Source of the DNA: DSXH01 sp020724325
Lineage (GTDB): Bacteria; Bacteroidota; Ignavibacteria; Ignavibacteriales; Melioribacteraceae
Assembly (NCBI GenBank): GCA_040756515.1
Contig: JBFLYW010000018.1
Location: forward strand, 9,949-73,948
Direction of reading: 5' to 3'
Length of the DNA stretch: 64,000 nt
Positions 42,375 to 52,397 of the stretch are shown piece by piece. Both the position numbers and the translations under genes were made by a program. The notes under the pieces were generated by a model that worked only from the letters and a program-made list of their open reading frames with translations, was not told the DNA's origin and made no database searches. Numbering within the stretch: position 1 is the first letter of the stretch; each line of letters opens with the position of its first letter.

Positions 42375-45300
42375 CTACTTTACCAGTAGTCTTTTAAGAA
42401 CATCTATAATTTTATCGCGTAGGAGTGGTTTAGGAATAAAATCAGAAAATCCGGCAGCCATAAAATTATCACGCGCACCTGGCTGAGTATAGGCTGTAGA
42501 GGCAATAATTGGTATATCCTTATGTCCGGGCATTTTTTGAATAATTCTAAGAGCATCCAATCCGTTGTATTCGCCCTGAAGATTAATATCCATTATAATT
42601 ACATCGAACCGTTTTGTTTTAAGCAGTGGCAAAGCGGCTTCAAAACTTGGGGCAACTTCAATGCTCTTCAAATCACGCATCTGATTCTTAAATAGAATTT
42701 GTGAATCAACCTGGTCTTCAAAATAAAGAACACTTAGTTGAGATAAATCGAGTTCCTGGAACTTAGGGGTAATGTGGGGTTTTTCTGATTCAGAAATAGA
42801 TTTTTTACTATCAGATTTGGAATCCTGAAGAGCGGGTTGAACACTCTCAAGTTCGAAGGCAGTCTTTTCATTTATCGTAAATTTAACCGGGAATGTTAAA
42901 CCGAATTCAACCGCTTCGCCTTCTTTCATAATTACATGTTTTTTAACAGAGAGGAGGTCTATTAGCCGATTGGAAAGGCGTAATGAAAATCTTGAGAATC
43001 CATAATTTCTTCTAATCACAGATTCTTCGTCAGAGAATACATCATTAAAACCTTTAAGAAGATAAGGAGTAATAGCTTTTTTAGTATCTTTAATTGAAAC
43101 AACAATTGTATTTTCATCGATACTGGAAGCAGATAAATAAACTACACTTTCTTTTGTAATTTGAACTGCAATTTTTACAAACAAACTAATAAGGGAAATA
43201 AATTTTTGCTTGTCACTTTCAATTGTTAGTGAAGAAGATATTTTTCCATATTCAAGCTCAACTTTCTTCGATTCGCATAATTTCTTAGTATTCTCTTTAA
43301 CAGAATTAATTGTATCAACAAACTTAATAACTTCCGGTTTGAACTTAACAATCTTTTGCTGAAGAGCAGAATACTCAACCGCATTATCCATAATTTGCAG
43401 CAACAGTTTCTGATTTTCTTTAATAATATCTACTGCTTCTTTCTGTTCTTCTGTAGGCGACCCAATACTTTCCCAAAGTTCCTGTGCAAAACCAAGAATT
43501 ACATTAATTGGAGTTAATAATTCATGAAACATGTTGGAAAGAAAAGGAGCATCTATTTTTTCTGCACCTTCATCTTCTAATTTTTTAATGTCGCCGTTAT
43601 CAGTTTTTTCTTCTAACGGTTTTAATATTATAGAATAGCTTTCTATTTCGCCATTAAAATCTTTTATAGGAGATGCAATTACAATCGATTTGAACAACGA
43701 GCCAGAAGGTTTCTTAAATTCAAGTTCAAGAGAGGTTGTTTTTAACATTCCGCTGTGAAAAATATTTTTGTTTACCTTTGCACGATCGTCATCGGAAACA
43801 AGCGAAATAAAAGGTCGTAATTCAAGGTCTTTTCTTGAATAACCAATTTTTCTGGAGACTTGCTCGTTAGATGTTAGTACAAATCCGTCTTTATCAGTAA
43901 TTAATATTAAATCGCTAGTATGATCATACACCGACTGCAGCAGCTGCATCTTTTTCTTTTCTTCAATATTATCACTTACATTCTTAATAACGTTTAGGTG
44001 ACCTTTTTTACCTTTATACTCAACAGTAGTTCTTGTTAATTCAACAAATAATGAAGAGCCATCACTTTTCTTATGACGCCATGGACCCGGGCTAAATGTT
44101 TTACTATCAGATGATTGAATTAATGTTTGAATATCTTCCGGCGCATATAGATCAGTTAGATCCATGTTGAGAAAATCGTTTCGTTTATAGCCGTACATTT
44201 TTAAAGCAGCTTCATTCGCTTCAAGGAATTTTAAGTTCTCTAAATCATAGATAAACATAGCATCAGGAATATTATTAAGCAGTGAGTCGTATAATTGAGC
44301 TTTGTTTTCATTTAAAATCTGTAATTCATTTTTAGGAGTGAATACAATACTAGCGCCGATGTTATTATCATTTTCATCAAATAATTTTTCGATAACAATT
44401 TCAACAATAAGATTACCCTTCTCTTCAAAAGTATATGTGAATTCCAATTTCTCTTTAATGGAATTATCGCTTAAATATTCGTCATACTTTTTAACAAAAC
44501 CTTTCTCAAAGTATTTGTTCAACTCGGATTTTAAAATATCCTGTCGATCCTGCAAAAGCATTAGTTTTAATAACTGATTACTGTAAGCTGTTATTTTATT
44601 TTCTCTATCAGTAATTAAAATTGGAAGCGGAAGAGTTTTGAAAATATTTGTACTCACACTAGTAGAAAGTTCTTCCTGAATTGTATTATCCAGTACTCGA
44701 GAAAAACCAATAATTGCAACTGTTTTATTATCAAGGTCGCATATCGGGAATTGAATAACCTGCATTCCTTTTTTCAAATCAGGAGTTATAGGGGTTGATG
44801 AACTATCGATGACTAATGAATTTGATGAATCTTCAATATACTGGTTAATAGTTTTAAATAATGTAATTAGGTATTTGGGTAAATAGTCCAGTTCATTTTT
44901 ACCTTCAAGTTGAGCAGAAGTAAAGCCAAGTGTTTTTGAATATTTTTCATTAACTAAAATAAATTTACCGCCAGGTTCTTTAATCCAGAAAAAAATATCG
45001 AGTTCGTTAATTTCCTTTTGAAGTTTAGCTTTTTCAATAAATGTAAACGGGTAAGTAAGTTTAATTTTATTAATGATGGAAAGAATTCTCTTGTCGCCGG
45101 TTAGCTTTTCAATTTCATTTGAGGCAATAATAAATTTTTTTGTTTCATCGGCACTTTTTAATTCAGAAGCAGGACTAAAGCAAACAATAAAATAGATGTT
45201 ATTTTCACTTTTAAGCGGAGAAAAAGTTATTTCAATTTTTTTTACTTCACTTCCAAATTTCAGTTCAATAACATCTTTTACGGCAATCTCATATTTTCTT

Positions 45301-45497
45301 GAATCAATAAATATTTTTTGCATTATAAGCAAATTCTGCTCATCAAACAGATCAAAAAAATTAATCTGCGGTGCTGCAGAAATTATTTTTTTAACCTCGG
45401 AATTAAGTGCAATTATTCGACCAGATTTATCAATAATAACACTTGGTAGGTCCAAGGATTTATTGATTCCAGTTTTTATGTTTCGCAAATCATCCAT
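42375..45497 (-). CDS. Multi-PAS hybrid sensor protein with degenerate kinase domain and receiver
   Basis: A 1040-residue cytoplasmic protein with no membrane segment. Four or five PAS units fill residues 10-630 (clearest at about 405-510 and 520-630). The dimerisation helix has the phospho-acceptor H658 in SNMFHELLTPINV. The following ATPase-like region lacks the normal boxes: no Asn N-box near 765-780, DTKKAI instead of DTGxGI (804-809), and GFSRFSLRL instead of GxGLGL (833-841). The C-terminal receiver (920-1040) is intact: E927/D928, phospho-site D970 and K1023. It may therefore accept or relay phosphate rather than make it. It lies 15 bases downstream of the FN3 lipoprotein gene. Confidence 0.88.
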   Translation of the reverse strand: MDDLRNIKTGINKSLDLPSVIIDKSGRIIALNSEVKKIISAAPQINFFDLFDEQNLLIMQKIFIDSRKYEIAVKDVIELKFGSEVKKIEITFSPLKSENNIYFIVCFSPASELKSADETKKFIIASNEIEKLTGDKRILSIINKIKLTYPFTFIEKAKLQKEINELDIFFWIKEPGGKFILVNEKYSKTLGFTSAQLEGKNELDYLPKYLITLFKTINQYIEDSSNSLVIDSSSTPITPDLKKGMQVIQFPICDLDNKTVAIIGFSRVLDNTIQEELSTSVSTNIFKTLPLPILITDRENKITAYSNQLLKLMLLQDRQDILKSELNKYFEKGFVKKYDEYLSDNSIKEKLEFTYTFEEKGNLIVEIVIEKLFDENDNNIGASIVFTPKNELQILNENKAQLYDSLLNNIPDAMFIYDLENLKFLEANEAALKMYGYKRNDFLNMDLTDLYAPEDIQTLIQSSDSKTFSPGPWRHKKSDGSSLFVELTRTTVEYKGKKGHLNVIKNVSDNIEEKKKMQLLQSVYDHTSDLILITDKDGFVLTSNEQVSRKIGYSRKDLELRPFISLVSDDDRAKVNKNIFHSGMLKTTSLELEFKKPSGSLFKSIVIASPIKDFNGEIESYSIILKPLEEKTDNGDIKKLEDEGAEKIDAPFLSNMFHELLTPINVILGFAQELWESIGSPTEEQKEAVDIIKENQKLLLQIMDNAVEYSALQQKIVKFKPEVIKFVDTINSVKENTKKLCESKKVELEYGKISSSLTIESDKQKFISLISLFVKIAVQITKESVVYLSASSIDENTIVVSIKDTKKAITPYLLKGFNDVFSDEESVIRRNYGFSRFSLRLSNRLIDLLSVKKHVIMKEGEAVEFGLTFPVKFTINEKTAFELESVQPALQDSKSDSKKSISESEKPHITPKFQELDLSQLSVLYFEDQVDSQILFKNQMRDLKSIEVAPSFEAALPLLKTKRFDVIIMDINLQGEYNGLDALRIIQKMPGHKDIPIIASTAYTQPGARDNFMAAGFSDFIPKPLLRDKIIDVLKRLLVK

Positions 45498-45512
45498 TTG
45501 GAAAAAACTTCC

Positions 45513-46739
45513 TTATTGAACAAGGATTTGAACAGTATTCGAGTAAGGCGTATAAGTTCTTGTTCCTAATGATTGTCTTACTCTGTAATGATAAGTATTA
45601 CCTCTTTGCACGGTAGCATCAGTTGCAGTTTTTGTATCGGCTGGAAGTTTAAGAAGCTCCTGAAATTGACCATTACCGGTTCTTCGTTCAACAATAGTTT
45701 CTTTTTCAAGTGTCGTATTATCATCCCATTTAAGGTTAACAACATTAATTCCCAATGAAGCGCTTAAGTTAGAAGGTCCGGCTACATCAGTATAGTAAGT
45801 AGAAATTGAGACTTCATTAGAATAACCGCTTATGGAAGTATTGGTAAAAAACGCTACTCTGTATTTATAACCTGTACTAGGAGAAACCGAATTATCCTGG
45901 TACTCTTCTGTATTAGGCGGAACAATAGCAATTCTCTTAAATTCAGTTGTAAACGGGTCTGTTCTTTCAACAATAAACCCGGATTCATTAACGGCAAAAT
46001 CAACCCATTTAAGATTTACAAGTGAAGAACCAATAGCTTCGGCAGAAAGATTCCAAGGTCCTCCGGCAATATTGGAAGTAGTAACTTCGTTGCTGAACTC
46101 GGAAAATCCGGAATTATTATATGCTCTTAATTTATAGTAATAAACTACAAAAGCAGATAATCCGCCATCGGTCGTACTTATAGTGTTTGCAGGAAGCGTT
46201 TTAATCCTTCGGTAAGTGCCGCCGCCTTCATCCTTTCGCCATAATTCAAAACCGGTTTCATTGGTAGATTCATCATCCCACAATAAACTGACTGAAAAAT
46301 CATTTAGCTTTGCCAGGAACAGATTTTGAGGTGCATTAGGAACTTTATCTTTTACATAGATATTTTCCTGAGTCTTACTCTCTTTTGATCTTCCATTCTT
46401 ATTGTAAACCTTTACTGAATATTTAATTCTTGCACCTAGAAAAGTAGAATCTGCTGTTAGATAAATTTTAGGATTGGTTCCATCGGTATTCTGTTCATAC
46501 CTCTGAACAAATTTTCCGTTTAAATATATTTCGTAGAAAGATAAACCTTGTCCACCCGTTCCATCTGCAGCTTGGTAGGTAATTTCATTCTTTCCAATTT
46601 TTACCGTGTCGTTAGTTAATGGACTGAACACTTCAATAGTAGGAGTAGTTGACTGTTGAACATCAGTTAAAGATTCAACGCAACTAACAAGGAAGAGAAT
46701 GCTTACTAACCATAATAACTTGCCTACTAATTTTACCAT
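45513..46739 (-). CDS. Fibronectin type III domain lipoprotein
   Basis: A 408-residue exported lipoprotein: the N-terminal hydrophobic run ends in the lipobox LVSC (Cys20). An Ig-like domain (about 30-130) is followed by three fibronectin type III repeats, each with the APQNL/GPWNLSA/GPSNLSA start, a conserved Trp and the YYYKLRAYN- or YKYRVAFF-type strand. Such proteins serve as surface adhesins or scaffold subunits. It is adjacent to the polysaccharide cluster but has its own upstream gap of 193 bases with the CGGCTGGTAA motif, so it may be a separate transcript. Confidence 0.85.
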   Translation of the reverse strand: MVKLVGKLLWLVSILFLVSCVESLTDVQQSTTPTIEVFSPLTNDTVKIGKNEITYQAADGTGGQGLSFYEIYLNGKFVQRYEQNTDGTNPKIYLTADSTFLGARIKYSVKVYNKNGRSKESKTQENIYVKDKVPNAPQNLFLAKLNDFSVSLLWDDESTNETGFELWRKDEGGGTYRRIKTLPANTISTTDGGLSAFVVYYYKLRAYNNSGFSEFSNEVTTSNIAGGPWNLSAEAIGSSLVNLKWVDFAVNESGFIVERTDPFTTEFKRIAIVPPNTEEYQDNSVSPSTGYKYRVAFFTNTSISGYSNEVSISTYYTDVAGPSNLSASLGINVVNLKWDDNTTLEKETIVERRTGNGQFQELLKLPADTKTATDATVQRGNTYHYRVRQSLGTRTYTPYSNTVQILVQ

Positions 46740-46863
46740 GTCTAATTGTGTTTGCTTAAAAGTAAAGTTTATCTTTTTCTAATAATAATTTAAGAAATAC
46801 TTTTGAGTAATAATAATCGGTTAATCGAAAATAGAATAATAACATTTGAAACCTGGAAAAGAG

Positions 46864-46873
46864 CGGCTGGTAA
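46864..46873 (-). promoter_or_regulatory. TTACCAGCCG motif upstream of the FN3 lipoprotein gene
   Basis: The ten bases CGGCTGGTAA (plus strand) lie 125 bases upstream of the lipoprotein start. The same word occurs upstream of the GH9 gene (58661) and of the T9SS cargo gene (63772). A candidate shared regulatory site; no known regulator is assigned. Confidence 0.35.
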
Positions 46874-46932
46874 ATGTGAAAAGTAGTTATACTTGCCATT
46901 AAGATAAATCAGTTAAGGATGCGTTTATTTTG

Positions 46933-48834
46933 TTACAATTCTATGTTATCAAAATCTACTAGTAAAGAGCGTGTTTCATTAGGTTCCATTTTATCGATAT
47001 AGAAATATATAGTCTGCCCTTCGTTTTTTAGTTCGTACCTTGGGATCTTAGTATTAATTATATCCGATGATACGTTAACATTTCTTACTTTCTTATTTAG
47101 ATTTACTTGAACAACAAGTTCTTGGGTAACATTATCGCTAGGATTAGTAAACTCAATTGCAATTCTTCGTTTACTTCTAGTATCGTATCGTACTTCAACA
47201 CCCTGTCTTCTGTTCCACCAGTCTTTAAGCTGGTTAAGGTTTGTAATCCACATATTTTTATTTTTAGCGTATCTTAATACATCGCGGATTACAGATGCAT
47301 ATTGAGGTTGAAGCTGGAACTCTGAATGAACCTTAAATACGTATAAACCTCCTTCAAAAAGAATTCTATCAATATCTTCCTCATAGGTATAAAGTTGAAA
47401 ATCTGTATTTGTTAAGCCGTAGTTCTTAACAATTTCAATATCATCTCGTGCTGTCTTAGTAATAATCATTATCGATTTATTATTTCTGATTCTAATTTCC
47501 GGAACAGATCGATCGGTTAATGAATCTGTTAAAAGAAAATCGATATTCTTTGCAGCCATTGCTTGAAGCGTGTTATCATCGTAATAACCATTTAACGGCA
47601 TAATAGATTTTACCGCTTTACCCGATATTTTGCTTAGTGTATCTATAACAAAACCAATATTAGAAAACTGAGTCTCTTTAGTGAATAATTTGTTGATTGT
47701 ATCCTCCGGAGATTCAATAAATCCGATGTCTATAATAGCACCGATATCTCCTTTACCAGATAACGATTTTAGTAAGCCAGGATTTCTAATTCCAACTTCA
47801 GCATCAAGAAAAAATGTTGCCGGAAATTGGGAATAACTAACTAAGTTACTTATGTTGAATATGTTTCCGGCGTTTTCTTTAAGTGTAGGTACAAAAAGTA
47901 ATGCGCCTTCATACGGAGCCGGCCAATCTTTTATAAATGCTGTTGGCTGATAGGTAAGCCAATTTAGAGAATTGTTAAAAAGTTTTTCGAAATAAATATA
48001 ATCCTGTTGAACACCCAGAACAGAATTCAATTCGAAACCGTACCAAACAAACCGCCCTTTACCATAGTTGCCATAAGCAATTCCTGCACTTTTGGAAATT
48101 TCTTCACGAACTAACCCTGCTTCTCTCCTAAAATCATACCAAAAACTAACCTGTGTAGTTCGCGGTTCAAGAACCTCTGCATAAATTGGTCTGTCCCATG
48201 TTGCAATTTTGAGAGCATATCCGGTCGGAATTCCTGCTGTTATAGGCAGACTGCCTCTAAGAGTATGGACTTTATAAGATTCTTCGGGTTTTATCTCACG
48301 ATTAAATTTCATTCCAAAAACTTCAGTAAAGAATTCCCATCCGCGCCATTTACCTTCATCGGAAAAAGTTGCCGGTCCCCCAGATACAAAAAGACTGCCT
48401 CCGTTTTCTAAATATTTTTTTAATTGAACAATCTGTCGATCGCTTAAAGATTTTGAACCGGGAAGAATAACAACTTTGTAACTTAAATGTTGACCTAATT
48501 CAATATCCTGATCTGCAATAACATCAAATTCCGTCCTGGCACCTTTAACATATTTTTTCCATGTATCAACATTATCTTTAAGCCATGTACTCCCAGATGG
48601 AAGCATATTTTCAGTGTAACGTGAATAAAGAATTGCAGCTTTGCCGGACTTTTCTTTACCAGATATTAACTGCAGATTTTGGTTGGTAGGTAAAATTTCT
48701 TTAATCTCATAACTTCCGTATATATTACGGACTATTAACAGGAATACAAGAATACCGGTAATTAATAAAACCAGACCACTTAGAAAAATAATTAAATAAT
48801 TTACTCTAAGTCCTTTAAATTCTTTTACCGCCAC
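46933..48834 (-). CDS. Membrane-anchored protein with GATase-like and deacetylase-like regions
   Basis: A 633-residue protein with one N-terminal membrane anchor (about 13-36) and a large periplasmic part. Residues 60-300 resemble the class I amidotransferase-like fold of envelope proteins (VVILPGSKSLSD; GGSLFVSGGPATFSD). Residues 310-520 follow the polysaccharide-deacetylase layout (ALLFVPTLKENAGN; PATFFLDAEV; NIDFLLTDS; NMWITNLNQLKDWW), but the Asp-Asp and His-x3-His metal ligands are not visible. A beta-sandwich tail ends the chain. The start is GTG (48834), overlapping the upstream small gene by 10 bases. By position it is a PgaB-like partner of the glycosyltransferase, perhaps binding rather than deacetylating the polymer. 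Confidence 0.65.
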   Translation of the reverse strand: MAVKEFKGLRVNYLIIFLSGLVLLITGILVFLLIVRNIYGSYEIKEILPTNQNLQLISGKEKSGKAAILYSRYTENMLPSGSTWLKDNVDTWKKYVKGARTEFDVIADQDIELGQHLSYKVVILPGSKSLSDRQIVQLKKYLENGGSLFVSGGPATFSDEGKWRGWEFFTEVFGMKFNREIKPEESYKVHTLRGSLPITAGIPTGYALKIATWDRPIYAEVLEPRTTQVSFWYDFRREAGLVREEISKSAGIAYGNYGKGRFVWYGFELNSVLGVQQDYIYFEKLFNNSLNWLTYQPTAFIKDWPAPYEGALLFVPTLKENAGNIFNISNLVSYSQFPATFFLDAEVGIRNPGLLKSLSGKGDIGAIIDIGFIESPEDTINKLFTKETQFSNIGFVIDTLSKISGKAVKSIMPLNGYYDDNTLQAMAAKNIDFLLTDSLTDRSVPEIRIRNNKSIMIITKTARDDIEIVKNYGLTNTDFQLYTYEEDIDRILFEGGLYVFKVHSEFQLQPQYASVIRDVLRYAKNKNMWITNLNQLKDWWNRRQGVEVRYDTRSKRRIAIEFTNPSDNVTQELVVQVNLNKKVRNVNVSSDIINTKIPRYELKNEGQTIYFYIDKMEPNETRSLLVDFDNIEL

Positions 48835-49322
48835 CTTAAATTATCCTCTTGTTTTTTCTCCTTACTACTTGGTTCAACATATCCTTCCTTAGTATAACGC
48901 ATAAACTTCTTTTTTGAGGCAGATTTTTCAGAGTCAGATTTTCTAACATTTTCACCGGTAGTTCTTTGATACCGGCTTCCCTCTGAATAAGAAGGCGCAT
49001 TACCAACATAAGTAGGTCTAAGTTCAGGACCCCTTGCCAATTCCTCTTTACCACCATAAGTAGGTTGGCGTTGATATTCATAAGATTCCTGGTGCGGTGC
49101 TACAACCTCAAAAGTTCTGCGTTCCGGAGTAATTGCACGCTGTTCAGCAGCAAGAGGTGCGGGTGCTATTAGTTCGGCAGGAATTGCAGCCGGTTGTGGT
49201 GCTTGTGCCAATACACCTTTTCTTTCTCTCACTTTATATAAAATATATGCTCCTACTGCGAGTATGAAAGTTGATATAGTTGCAACAAGAATGATTAATG
49301 ATAGTATTGGAATTAATTCCAT
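48825..49322 (-). CDS. Small single-span membrane protein with a low-complexity tail
   Basis: 165 residues: a hydrophobic N-terminal helix (about 5-30), then an Ala/Pro-rich stretch (roughly 38-60) and a long polar, Arg/Lys/Glu/Tyr-rich tail ending in LRWR. No known domain. An AGGGG ribosome-binding site precedes the ATG. It lies between the family-2 glycosyltransferase (21-base gap) and the deacetylase-like gene (overlap), the position held by small helper subunits such as PgaD in related systems. The sequence shows no homology to PgaD; the analogy is only positional. Confidence 0.65.
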   Translation of the reverse strand: MELIPILSLIILVATISTFILAVGAYILYKVRERKGVLAQAPQPAAIPAELIAPAPLAAEQRAITPERRTFEVVAPHQESYEYQRQPTYGGKEELARGPELRPTYVGNAPSYSEGSRYQRTTGENVRKSDSEKSASKKKFMRYTKEGYVEPSSKEKKQEDNLRWR

Positions 49323-49343
49323 AGTAACCCCTAATAAAAATTT

Positions 49344-50780
49344 TTATTTTGTAGCCGCTGTACCGGGAACAGAACTTGTATTTACTGCGTATTTGCTAAG
49401 TCCGGTTCTTTCTAATTTACCCCATGTCATTCTAAAACCAAGAAATTCTTCTATTGTTGCCATCGCTTTTGTAACATCAATCAGCAATATGAATACTAAT
49501 CGGTATATAATTGCATAAGGAACTAATCTAAACTCTTCTTTTTCTGCTGCGATACAATATACAGCAGACATTAAATCGAGGACAGCAATTCCAACCCACC
49601 ATAAAAAGAGTGTAATGTGAATTCCATATAAGAGAGCAACGAGAATAAAATAAAGATTAACAAATATGTTCATTGCCGGCCAAATTAGTGCTTCGTAAAA
49701 CATGGACCACATAATAAAACTGTTATTGAAATTTACTGTAGGATTATACAAATATCTTTTATGTTTCCTAATAGCTTGTAAAATTCCTCTTGTCCAACGA
49801 TATCTTTGTTTCAGAAGCTGGTAAATTGAAACGGGCGCTTCGGTATAAGCAATGGCATTTGGTTCATAAATTATTTTCCAACCTTTAGCTAATATTTTTA
49901 ATGTAACATCAGCATCTTCAGCGAATGTATCGCTTGAATAGAAACCCGCATCTCTTAAAGTTACTTTTCTAAAGACGCCTATTGGACCGGGAATTATATT
50001 TACCATTTGTAAGAAACCCTGAGCACTTCTTGCCAAATTCAATCCTTCTAAATATTCGAGGGCTTGCAAATCGGTTAAGATTTTTTTTCTATTCTGAACC
50101 TTAACATTCCCGGCTACAGCTCCAACAGAAGGATCATCAAAATGACGCATTGCCATTTTGAGCGTATTAGGTGTTAGCTGTGAATCGCCGTCCATACAAA
50201 GCACAAACTGTGCATCCGAATATTGAATGCCGGCATTTAATGCCTTAGATTTTCCTCCATTCGGTTTATTGATTAGAGATACTTTAACTAAACCAACCCT
50301 ACCTTTGTGGTAACCAATCAATGATTCACCAACAACTGCAGTTTCATCTGTGGAACCATCATTAACTATAATTATTTCATAGTTAGGATAATCAATATCC
50401 AGAAGCGACTCAATAGATGAATTTAAAATCTTACCTTCATTAAATACAGGGACAATAATTGAAACGAAGGGATAATATCCCGGCTTTTTTTGAATGGTAT
50501 ATTTAGTTGTATAGAAATATGCCATGAAAAGAATGCCAAAGTATCGGATAAGAAGAATAAAGAGAAAAATTACCAAAGAAACTATAGAAGAATAAACAAA
50601 CAATCCGCTCCAGGTAAGAATAGTTAACGGCATCGTAACTAAAATTGTAATGAAAAGTATTATCGATAACAATCCTGAGATTAGGATTGTACGCTTCTTT
50701 TCCCGGGCAAGATTTCTAGATGGAGGCTGAATTTCCCTGTTATCCAAAGCAATTTGATATCTGTTAGGTTTAGTAGACAT
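49344..50780 (-). CDS. Processive family-2 glycosyltransferase (exopolysaccharide synthase)
   Basis: A 478-residue inner-membrane enzyme. Two N-terminal membrane helices (about 30-95) precede a GT-A domain with all processive-synthase residues: D141 in VNDGSTDE, D197/D199 in MDGDSQ, E288-D289 in FAEDADVT and QRYRW at 325-329. Further membrane helices follow (about 355-450). This is the pattern of PgaC/IcaA, hyaluronan and cellulose synthases, which both polymerise and export the chain. No PilZ domain is present, unlike BcsA. Sugar specificity cannot be read; the architecture is closer to poly-N-acetylglucosamine synthases, while the GH9 neighbour suggests a beta-glucan. Confidence 0.9.
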   Translation of the reverse strand: MSTKPNRYQIALDNREIQPPSRNLAREKKRTILISGLLSIILFITILVTMPLTILTWSGLFVYSSIVSLVIFLFILLIRYFGILFMAYFYTTKYTIQKKPGYYPFVSIIVPVFNEGKILNSSIESLLDIDYPNYEIIIVNDGSTDETAVVGESLIGYHKGRVGLVKVSLINKPNGGKSKALNAGIQYSDAQFVLCMDGDSQLTPNTLKMAMRHFDDPSVGAVAGNVKVQNRKKILTDLQALEYLEGLNLARSAQGFLQMVNIIPGPIGVFRKVTLRDAGFYSSDTFAEDADVTLKILAKGWKIIYEPNAIAYTEAPVSIYQLLKQRYRWTRGILQAIRKHKRYLYNPTVNFNNSFIMWSMFYEALIWPAMNIFVNLYFILVALLYGIHITLFLWWVGIAVLDLMSAVYCIAAEKEEFRLVPYAIIYRLVFILLIDVTKAMATIEEFLGFRMTWGKLERTGLSKYAVNTSSVPGTAATK

Positions 50781-51035
50781 TTATTCTTTCTATTGATCAA
50801 TCTAATTCAACAAATAAAATGCCATAACATCTTCTGTTTTTATGCATAAATAAGCAAAAATTTCAAACATTATTTTACAGTTAAAGCCCACTTTGAAATA
50901 TTTGCCTCATTACTATACATCTCCAGATATAATATAAATCAATAATTAAACTACTGCAAGCAAATAAGTTAATGTCAATGGTTAATAGTTTAGTATAAAA
51001 GAAGAATTTAACTTCCTTTGTTATAATAAGAAGTT

Positions 51036-52310
51036 TTAAGGGTTCATCTTCTGATACAACTCTATAATAGAATCAAAAAGTAATTGTGCTACCCTTTGAC
51101 CGCCTAAATGTGTGAAGTGAGAATAGTCTTTAAGAGCTAATGGTGGAGCGGAATTTACCCAGGAATCCATCGAATTTTCTCCACCCATTGATTCCCATAA
51201 ATTCCAAAATGTTATTCCAGTTCTTGCAATAATTTTCTTTTGAGTTTCTAGTAGTATTTTGACATCGGGATTAGTAATAAACCTATTCCCTTTTTTCATT
51301 GTTTTATCTCCAACACCAACAAAAAGAAAACTTGCATTTGGGAATAATGACTTAAACTCATCTATTATAGAAACCATTTTGTTTTCGTAGAGATTAAATA
51401 TTCCCTTATTGGGTGAATTGACATTTGCACCATAGGTTAAGATTACCAGATTGTAATTGATAAGTTGGTTGAAATCCTTTATTACACTTTTAGGAATGTC
51501 TGATAAAGAAACGCCTGTATTACCCGGCATTGGAAAATTATCAAGATATACACCATTCCCTGATTCTAAACTAACTCCATAGCAATACGGAGGTTTTCCT
51601 GTAAGAAATTTTAATTCAATAGAAGTTGCAGGTTCTTTAAGTTCTATTCTTAATTCTTGTATATTACTTCCAGGTTTTAGTTGAACGGTAGTCTTTGATT
51701 TACTATTGATAGTATATTGCAGTGAAGATGAATTATCTGCATGGCTGTAATAGAATTTTATAATACTAAAAGAACTAGTAGATGATAAATAATTGGTTGA
51801 CTCATACTTAACCCAGCTATTTGGTTTTGGAACAGCGACTGAGCCGCTGATTCCAAATGGAAGCCGCTCAGGGTTGCGAGTAATTATCGCAGCATAATTC
51901 CAATCATCCGAATATGAATGCCTGGTGGTTTGTCTCATTTTTATATCTACTGAAACAATTTGCATTAAACCAGCTCCCTTACCACCAAATCTTTCCTGAA
52001 ATTTTTCTCTCAAATAATCACTTATAACATCGCCTTGAATTAAGGAATCGCCATAATGAGCTATTTTAATCATTTTGTTCTTGGAATTTTTTAACGACTC
52101 AAAAAATTTTTCCATCTGTTCTGTATTGCCGCTTAGAGGTACAAACTTTCCATATTGACTTTTGCTCTGGGTAAGAACGTCATTTGTAGAGAAAATATTA
52201 GGTTCTGAAATAACTTGGTTGTCCTTATTAATGGGAGTGATTAATGGTTTAGAAATACTCAATGATTGAATCAATAGAATAGAGAAGAATATTATTTTAT
52301 AATACTTCAT
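51036..52310 (-). CDS. Secreted SGNH/GDSL-type hydrolase or acetyltransferase-like protein
   Basis: A 424-residue exported protein (signal peptide to about residue 20). The SGNH nucleophile block is HYGDSLIQGD with S89; a late D395-Y-S-H398 gives the Asp and His of the triad, and VILTYGANVNSP supplies the Asn block. Proteins of this kind edit O-acetyl groups on exopolysaccharides (compare AlgX/AlgJ and related enzymes). A 255-base gap without a visible gene separates it from the glycosyltransferase, and 87 bases from the exporter, so it may still be in the same transcript. Function by fold and context. Confidence 0.75.
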   Translation of the reverse strand: MKYYKIIFFSILLIQSLSISKPLITPINKDNQVISEPNIFSTNDVLTQSKSQYGKFVPLSGNTEQMEKFFESLKNSKNKMIKIAHYGDSLIQGDVISDYLREKFQERFGGKGAGLMQIVSVDIKMRQTTRHSYSDDWNYAAIITRNPERLPFGISGSVAVPKPNSWVKYESTNYLSSTSSFSIIKFYYSHADNSSSLQYTINSKSKTTVQLKPGSNIQELRIELKEPATSIELKFLTGKPPYCYGVSLESGNGVYLDNFPMPGNTGVSLSDIPKSVIKDFNQLINYNLVILTYGANVNSPNKGIFNLYENKMVSIIDEFKSLFPNASFLFVGVGDKTMKKGNRFITNPDVKILLETQKKIIARTGITFWNLWESMGGENSMDSWVNSAPPLALKDYSHFTHLGGQRVAQLLFDSIIELYQKMNP

Positions 52311-52397
52311 GACAGTTTTTAGCTTTTTTATCAGAATAATTATTGAAATATAGTAATTTTTTTTGTGCTGATTAAAGGGTTGAAAATAGAATATAGG

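Noticed and set aside
49344..50780. Cellulose synthase BcsA
   Set aside because: The catalytic motifs fit, but there is no PilZ domain and the length (478) is that of PgaC-like synthases; naming the polymer is not justified.
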